The notes below the pieces were generated by a model. That model ran no database searches. It saw nothing but the letters and a program-made list of their open reading frames with translations, and was not told the DNA's origin. From positions 240,195 through 304,194 of the forward strand of contig NZ_JACXYU010000006.1 in assembly GCF_014779715.1 (NCBI RefSeq): 64,000 nt of DNA, read 5' to 3'. Source of the stretch: Streptomyces chumphonensis. Its GTDB lineage: Bacteria; Actinomycetota; Actinomycetes; Streptomycetales; Streptomycetaceae. A program made the translations under genes and the position numbers. Shown piece by piece: positions 46,115-64,000 of this stretch. Each line of letters opens with the position of its first letter. Within the stretch, counting starts at the first letter, position 1.

Positions 46115-46804
46115 TCACGCGGCCTTGCGCGCGCGGAACAGGGCCACGCTGCCGCGCGTGACGAGGTCGAAGTCCGTGAAGTTCTGTTTCAGTTGGGACG
46201 TCAGGTCCGCCAGGCTGTCCTGGTCGTTGTGGAAGACGCCCTTCGCGTTGAGCTTGTCCATCAGGCTGCGGCCCGCCCAGGTGACGGGGACGCCCGAGGA
46301 CAGCACGGTGCTGCCGAAGACGGTGCCGCCGGGGCGGACGGCCGCCGCCGCGTGCTTGAGCGCCACCCCCTTGTCCCGCAGGCTGCCCGGCACGCAGTGC
46401 AGCAGGAAGCACAGCGCCGCCGAGTCGTGGCTCTCGTCCGGCACGGGCAGCGGCTCCAGCGCGTTGCCGACGACCTTCGTCGTCTCGAAGAAGCGCAGCC
46501 GGGAGGCGGCGAAGTCGAGCGTCGCCGGGTTCAGGTCGACGAGCGTGATCTTGGGGTTGGACACCGGGAACCGGGCGCGGGACGGCAGATAGCCGGTGCC
46601 GACGCCTATCTCCACGTGCTTCGCACCGACGCTGGTGTGGTAGAGGCGCTCGAAGTCGCGCGGCGAGCAGCGCCAGAACAGCGGGGCGCTGCCCCGGAAG
46701 ACGAAGAAGTCGTAGAAGGCCAGCGCGCGCCGGTGGTAGGGGGCGTAGCCGTCCACGACGGCCTGGTCGTGGTCGAGCGGCGGTCGGCTGAGGTCGTCGG
46801 TCAT
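46115..46804 (-). CDS. pieB1: Class I SAM methyltransferase (PieB1-like)
   Basis: A 229-residue methyltransferase. Motif I is V-E-I-G-V-G-T-G-Y near residue 70, L-V-D-L-N near 94 is the acidic loop, and A-L-C-F-L-L-H-C-V-P near 135 is motif IV. It directly follows the last PKS gene. The ATG at 46804 has GAGGG at a suitable distance; a GTG at 46816 overlapping the PKS stop is possible. Piericidin has two ring methoxy groups, matching two methyltransferases in this operon. The first part of the protein (F-Y-D-F-F-V-F-R-G-S) is also seen in other polyketide pyrone/pyridone O-methyltransferases. Confidence 0.75.
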   Translation of the reverse strand: MTDDLSRPPLDHDQAVVDGYAPYHRRALAFYDFFVFRGSAPLFWRCSPRDFERLYHTSVGAKHVEIGVGTGYLPSRARFPVSNPKITLVDLNPATLDFAASRLRFFETTKVVGNALEPLPVPDESHDSAALCFLLHCVPGSLRDKGVALKHAAAAVRPGGTVFGSTVLSSGVPVTWAGRSLMDKLNAKGVFHNDQDSLADLTSQLKQNFTDFDLVTRGSVALFRARKAA

Positions 46805-46812
46805 GTCGGGGC

Positions 46813-54090
<7,278 letters not shown>

Positions 54091-54120
54091 CGTGGTGCCG
54101 TCCTTTCTTGTTCCTGCCGG

Positions 54121-59973
<5,853 letters not shown>

Positions 59974-60004
59974 GGTCGTCTCCGTGGCCCTTTCCGTACG
60001 GCGG

Positions 60005-63000
60005 TCAGCGGCCGTCGGCGCCGAGCGCCAGATCGATGAGGTCGTCGGCGTCCAGCGCGTCCAACGGGTCGTCGTCCGGCCCGTCGGGATCGTCGTGGTG
60101 CCCCTCGCCCGCCGCGCCCTCCGGTGCCCCGCCGGGCTCCGCCAGCGCCAGCAGCGGGGCGAGCAGCCCGGCGGCCCGCAGCCGCTGCGGCGACACCGTC
60201 GCCAGCAGCCGTCGCACCTCCTCGTCGGCGGGTCCGCCCGCGCCGCCCGGTGCGTCGGCCGGTGCTGCGGCCGGTGCTGCGCCGGGCGGTGCGGGAGCCA
60301 GCTCCCGCAGCAGGTGTTCGGCCAGGGCCTGGGGCGTCGGGTGGTCGAACACCACGGTCGCGGGGAGCCGCAGCCCCGTCGCGGAGCCCAGCCGGTTGCG
60401 CAGCTCCACCGCCGTCAACGAGTCCAGCCCCAGCTGCTTGAACGCCTGCTGCGGACCGACCACCGAGATGTCGGCGTGCCCCAGCACCAGGGCGACGTGG
60501 TCGCGCACGAGGTCGAGCAGCATCCCCTCACGTTCCGCGCCCGGCAGGGCCGAAAGCCGCCGCACCAGCGCGGCGCCCGCCGACTCCCCGCCCCCGCCGT
60601 GGGCCGCCGCGACGCCGCGCCGGACCGGTTGGCGTCCCACCAGCCCCTCCAGCAGCGGCGGAAGCTGCTCCGCACGCCGGAGCGCCCCGACGTCGAGGGG
60701 CAGCGCCACCGACCGGGCCCGGCCGCCGGGCAGCGCGGCGTCGAACAGCGCCAACCCCTCCGCGTCCGCCAGGGTGCCCATACCGGACCGGCGCAGCCGC
60801 GCCAGGTCGGCCGCGCCCAGATGGCCCGTCATCCCGCTCGCCCGCTCCCACAGCCCCCAGGCGATGGACACCCCGGCCAGCCCCTGGGCCCGTCGGTGCT
60901 CCGCCAGCGCGTCCAGAAAGGCGTTGGCCGCCGCGTAGTTGCCCTGCGCCGGGCCGCCCAGCAGCGCCGCCGACGAGGAGAACAGGACGAAGGCGGCCAG
61001 ATCGGCGTCCCGCGTCAGCTCGTGCAGATGCCACGCCGCGTCCACCTTCGGACGCAGGACGCGCTCCAGCCGCTCGGGCGTCAGCGAGCCGAGCAGGGCG
61101 TCGTCGAGCACACCCGCCGCGTGGACGACACCGGTGAGCGGGTGCTCCGCCGGGATGTCCGCCAACACCGCCGCGAGGGACTCGCGGTCGGCGCTGTCAC
61201 ATGCCACGAGGGCCACCTCGGCCCCCGCCGCGACCAGGGCGTCGCGCAGCTCCCCGGCGCCCTCGGCCTCCGCGCCCCGGCGGCCGAGCAGCAGCAGCCG
61301 CCGCACACCGTGCCGTTCCACCAGATGCCGCGCCACCATTCCACCCAGCACCCCGGTACCGCCGGTGATCAACACCGTCCCGTCCGGGTCCAGCTCGGCC
61401 GGCGGCATCGTCAGCACGATCTTGCCGACGTGCCGGGCCAGGCTCATGTACCGGAAGGCGTCCGGGCCCCGCCGCACGTCCCAGGCCGACGTCGGCAGGG
61501 GCCGCAGCGTCCCGGCGGCGAACAGCGCCATCAGCTCGCCCGTCATCCGACCGATCCGCTCGTGGCCCGCGTCGATCAGGTCGAACCAGTGGTAGGTGAC
61601 CCCGGGATGCTCGGCCGCCACCCGCCCGGCGTCCCGGACATCGGTCTTCCCCATCTCCACGAAGCGCCCGCCGTCCCGCAGCAGCCGCAGCGAGGCGTCC
61701 ACGAACGACCCGGCCAGCGAGTTCAGCACGACGTCCACCCCGCGCCCCGCGGTGGCCTCGCGGATCCGCTCCTCGAAGTCCAGCGACCGGGACGAGGCGA
61801 TCCGCTCCTCGGGCACCCCGAGCTCCCGCAGCGTCCCCCACTTGGCGGGGCTCGCCGTCGCGTAGACCTCGGCGCCCAGGTGCCGCGCCAACTGGAGCGC
61901 CGCCAGCCCCACGCCCCCGGTGGCCGCGTGGATCAGCACCGACTCGCCGGGGCGCAGCTTGGCCAACTCCGCCAGCCCCCAGTACGCGGTGAGGAAGGCG
62001 ATCGGCACGGAGGCGCCCTCCGCGTAGGTCCAGCCCTGCGGCAGCGGCACCAGCAGCCGTGCGTCCACCACCGCGACCGGGCCGAACGACCTCGGCACCA
62101 TGCCCATCACCCGGTCGCCCGGGGCCAGGCCCCGCACCCCGGGCCCGACCTCCAGCACGATCCCCGCCGCCTCGCCCCCCATCACGTCCTGGTCCACCAT
62201 GCCCAGACCGAGCAGCACGTCCCGGAAGTTCACCCCGGCGGCCCGGACCGCGACCCGCACCCGACCCGCCGGAAGCTCGCCCACCGCCTCGGGACACGGC
62301 ACCAGGGCCACGTTCGCCAGCGTGCCCTTGCCGGTGGTGTCCAGCCGCCAGGCCGTCCCGTCCACCGGCGGGCGCAGCAGCTCCTCCGTCGCCGCCCGGA
62401 CGAGCCGGGGGACCAGCATCGTGCCGTCACGCAGCGCCAGTTGCGGCTCCGAGGAGGCCAGGGCGCGGGGGAGCGCCACGCGGGACGAATCCCGCGCGTC
62501 GAGGTCGATCAGGGTGAACCGGCCCGGGTGCTCGGACTGCGCCGACCGCAGCAGCCCCCACAGCGCCGAGCACACCACGTCCGACGGCGCCTCACCCGGA
62601 CCGGCCGCGACGGCGCCACGGGTCAGGAGCACCAGCCGCCCGGTGAAGCGTGCGTCGGCCGACCACTCCCGCACGATGTCGAGGACGCGGCGCACCTCCG
62701 CCCGCACCGCACCCGGCACGTCGGCCGCAGCGTCGTCCCCGGCTTCGGCAGGGGTGCCCTGGGGCCGGCAGGACACGATCAGCGTCTCGTCACCACCCAC
62801 CGACTCCAGCGTGCTGCGGACGGGGAAGCCGAGACGCTCATCGTCCGAGCCGAGGACGACCAACCCGTGCGCCGCGTCGTCCGGCACGGGCCGTTCGAGC
62901 CAGTCGAGGTGCAACAGGGCATCCGGCACCTCGGAAGCGCTCGCCGCCACCTGATCCCGACCGACCGGGCGGGCCAGCAACGAGCCGACCTCCACCACCG

Positions 63001-64000
63001 GCGCCCCGGACTCGTCGGCGGCGGTGAGCACCACCGCGTCCGGGCCGCGCGGAGCGATGCGCACCCGCAGGGTCTGCGCCCCGGCGGCATGCAGCCGCAC
63101 ATCAGTCCAGGCGAACGGCAGCCGCACCGTCCGGGCCGCGCCCGACCCGTCGTCCCCGTCCCCGCACGGTTCGGGACCATCGGCGAGCGAGGCGTGCAGG
63201 GCCGCGTCGAGCAGCGCCGGATGGAGACCGAACCCGGACGCCTCCGTGCGCTGCTCGGGCGCCAGCGCCACCTCGGCGAACCGCTCGTCGCCGCGCCGCC
63301 ACAGCGCCCGCAACCCCCGGAACGCGGAACCGTAGCCGAGCCCCAGCTCGGCCGCCCGCTCGTAGAGGCCGCTCACGTCCACCGCTTCAGCCCCTACGGG
63401 CGGCCACTGCGCCAGGTCCCAGTCCGGCCGGACCTCGTCGGAGGCGACGAAACCGGTGGCGTGGCACGTCCACGCGGCCTCGTCCACCGCGACGCGGTCG
63501 GGCCGGGCGTGCACGGCGAGCGTGCGCCGTCCCGACTCGTCCGGCGCGCCCACGGTCACCTGGAGCCGCATGGCGTCCTTCTCCGGCAGGACGAGCGGCG
63601 CGTGCAGCGTCAGCTCCTCGACCACGGCACAGCCGACCCGGTCCGCCGCACACACCGCCACCTCCACGAGCGCGGCGCCCGGCACGATCACCGTGTCCCA
63701 CACCGCGTGATCGGCCAGCCACGGCTGCGTGCTGCGGGACAGACGGCCCGTCAGCACCAGGCCGTCGCCCTCCGCGAGCGGCACGGCCGCGCCCAGCAGC
63801 GGATGCCCGGCGGCATCCAGCCCGACGGCCGCCACTTCGCCGGCCGCCCGCGTCCCCGTGAGCCAGTAGCTCTGGTGTTGGAAGGGGTAGGTGGGGAGGT
63901 TGATGTGGTGGTTGGGTTGGGTGGTGGGGTGGTTGTGGTGGGTGGGGATGCCGTGGGTGGTGGTGTGGGCGGTGTTGGTGAGGAGTTGGTGCCAGGCGCC
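60005..64000 (-). CDS. Type I PKS, partial: end of AT, then DH-ER-KR-ACP (piericidin module 5)
   Basis: The last 1331 codons of a PKS that continues beyond the window; the frame is open to the edge. The first 45 residues are the end of a methylmalonyl-type AT (P-T-Y-P-F-Q). DH (about 65-330) has [10 protein letters not shown], where the usual Gly is Asp, and H-P-A-L-L-D. ER (about 530-830) has [11 protein letters not shown] with Val at the stereocontrol position rather than Tyr, and [10 protein letters not shown] has G-G-T-G-V-L-G, L-D-D (B type) and [10 protein letters not shown] has L-G-L-D-S-L. The tail is an acidic docking segment. Full reduction fits the saturated C4 of piericidin and a methyl at C3. 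Confidence 0.9.
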   Translation of the reverse strand, partial: GAWHQLLTNTAHTTTHGIPTHHNHPTTQPNHHINLPTYPFQHQSYWLTGTRAAGEVAAVGLDAAGHPLLGAAVPLAEGDGLVLTGRLSRSTQPWLADHAVWDTVIVPGAALVEVAVCAADRVGCAVVEELTLHAPLVLPEKDAMRLQVTVGAPDESGRRTLAVHARPDRVAVDEAAWTCHATGFVASDEVRPDWDLAQWPPVGAEAVDVSGLYERAAELGLGYGSAFRGLRALWRRGDERFAEVALAPEQRTEASGFGLHPALLDAALHASLADGPEPCGDGDDGSGAARTVRLPFAWTDVRLHAAGAQTLRVRIAPRGPDAVVLTAADESGAPVVEVGSLLARPVGRDQVAASASEVPDALLHLDWLERPVPDDAAHGLVVLGSDDERLGFPVRSTLESVGGDETLIVSCRPQGTPAEAGDDAAADVPGAVRAEVRRVLDIVREWSADARFTGRLVLLTRGAVAAGPGEAPSDVVCSALWGLLRSAQSEHPGRFTLIDLDARDSSRVALPRALASSEPQLALRDGTMLVPRLVRAATEELLRPPVDGTAWRLDTTGKGTLANVALVPCPEAVGELPAGRVRVAVRAAGVNFRDVLLGLGMVDQDVMGGEAAGIVLEVGPGVRGLAPGDRVMGMVPRSFGPVAVVDARLLVPLPQGWTYAEGASVPIAFLTAYWGLAELAKLRPGESVLIHAATGGVGLAALQLARHLGAEVYATASPAKWGTLRELGVPEERIASSRSLDFEERIREATAGRGVDVVLNSLAGSFVDASLRLLRDGGRFVEMGKTDVRDAGRVAAEHPGVTYHWFDLIDAGHERIGRMTGELMALFAAGTLRPLPTSAWDVRRGPDAFRYMSLARHVGKIVLTMPPAELDPDGTVLITGGTGVLGGMVARHLVERHGVRRLLLLGRRGAEAEGAGELRDALVAAGAEVALVACDSADRESLAAVLADIPAEHPLTGVVHAAGVLDDALLGSLTPERLERVLRPKVDAAWHLHELTRDADLAAFVLFSSSAALLGGPAQGNYAAANAFLDALAEHRRAQGLAGVSIAWGLWERASGMTGHLGAADLARLRRSGMGTLADAEGLALFDAALPGGRARSVALPLDVGALRRAEQLPPLLEGLVGRQPVRRGVAAAHGGGGESAGAALVRRLSALPGAEREGMLLDLVRDHVALVLGHADISVVGPQQAFKQLGLDSLTAVELRNRLGSATGLRLPATVVFDHPTPQALAEHLLRELAPAPPGAAPAAAPADAPGGAGGPADEEVRRLLATVSPQRLRAAGLLAPLLALAEPGGAPEGAAGEGHHDDPDGPDDDPLDALDADDLIDLALGADGR

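Overview
The window is high-GC actinomycete DNA, almost certainly from a Streptomyces chromosome. Support comes from the strong GC bias at third codon positions, GTG starts, GTGA/ATGA stop-start overlaps, an XRE/DUF397 pair, a StrR-type ParB-like regulator and modular type I polyketide synthases. It holds two separate biosynthetic gene clusters with about 22 kb of core and mobile DNA between them.

Left cluster (about 2172-18866). A shikimate-derived aromatic pathway with no polyketide synthase in view. A StrR-like regulator (2172) faces a three-gene minus-strand operon: an AhpD/CMD-like protein, a chorismate-lyase-like protein and an FAD hydroxylase. The plus-strand operon begins at 5913. It encodes a LuxE-like activating enzyme and a LuxC-like reductase (a putative two-protein carboxylic acid reductase), a class II DAHP synthase, a fused PabA-PabB aminodeoxychorismate synthase with the PIKGT motif, a benzoate-CoA-ligase-like enzyme, a second ANL ligase, a second FAD hydroxylase paralogous to the first, a PabC-like lyase and a Tat-exported berberine-bridge-type oxidase. 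Together these imply that 4-aminobenzoate (and perhaps 4-hydroxybenzoate) is made on demand, hydroxylated, activated and partly reduced to an aldehyde. I do not recognise the product. An assimilatory nitrate reductase and its flavoprotein partner follow without a gap, with overlapping start and stop codons.

Middle (22375-40842). A glutamate-dehydrogenase-family enzyme, a PknB-like kinase, an ABC exporter and a metallo-beta-lactamase-fold/CGNR pair come first. A mobile-looking stretch follows: the 3' remnant of a helicase gene, an orphan RHS tip with a small membrane protein, an IS5-like transposase fragment, two paralogous two-helix membrane proteins and a full-length secreted RHS protein with its own novel tip. 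After these come two small conserved unknowns, a secreted seven-repeat RCC1 propeller, a decayed second hisS, and an XRE/DUF397 regulator pair preceded by TTCCAC iterons that also occur at two other places in the island.

Right cluster (40969-64000, runs off the window). All minus strand. The gene order (PKS with terminal thioesterase, methyltransferase, SRPBCC protein, AsnB-type amidotransferase, UbiG-like methyltransferase, FAD hydroxylase) and the module chemistry match piericidin biosynthesis. The visible modules would be 5 (DH-ER-KR), 6 (malonyl, DH-KR), 7 (methylmalonyl, no reduction) and 8 (malonyl, no reduction, thioesterase). This predicts the 3-methyl-4-oxo pyridine ring and its adjoining side chain. 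Loading and early modules lie beyond position 64000.
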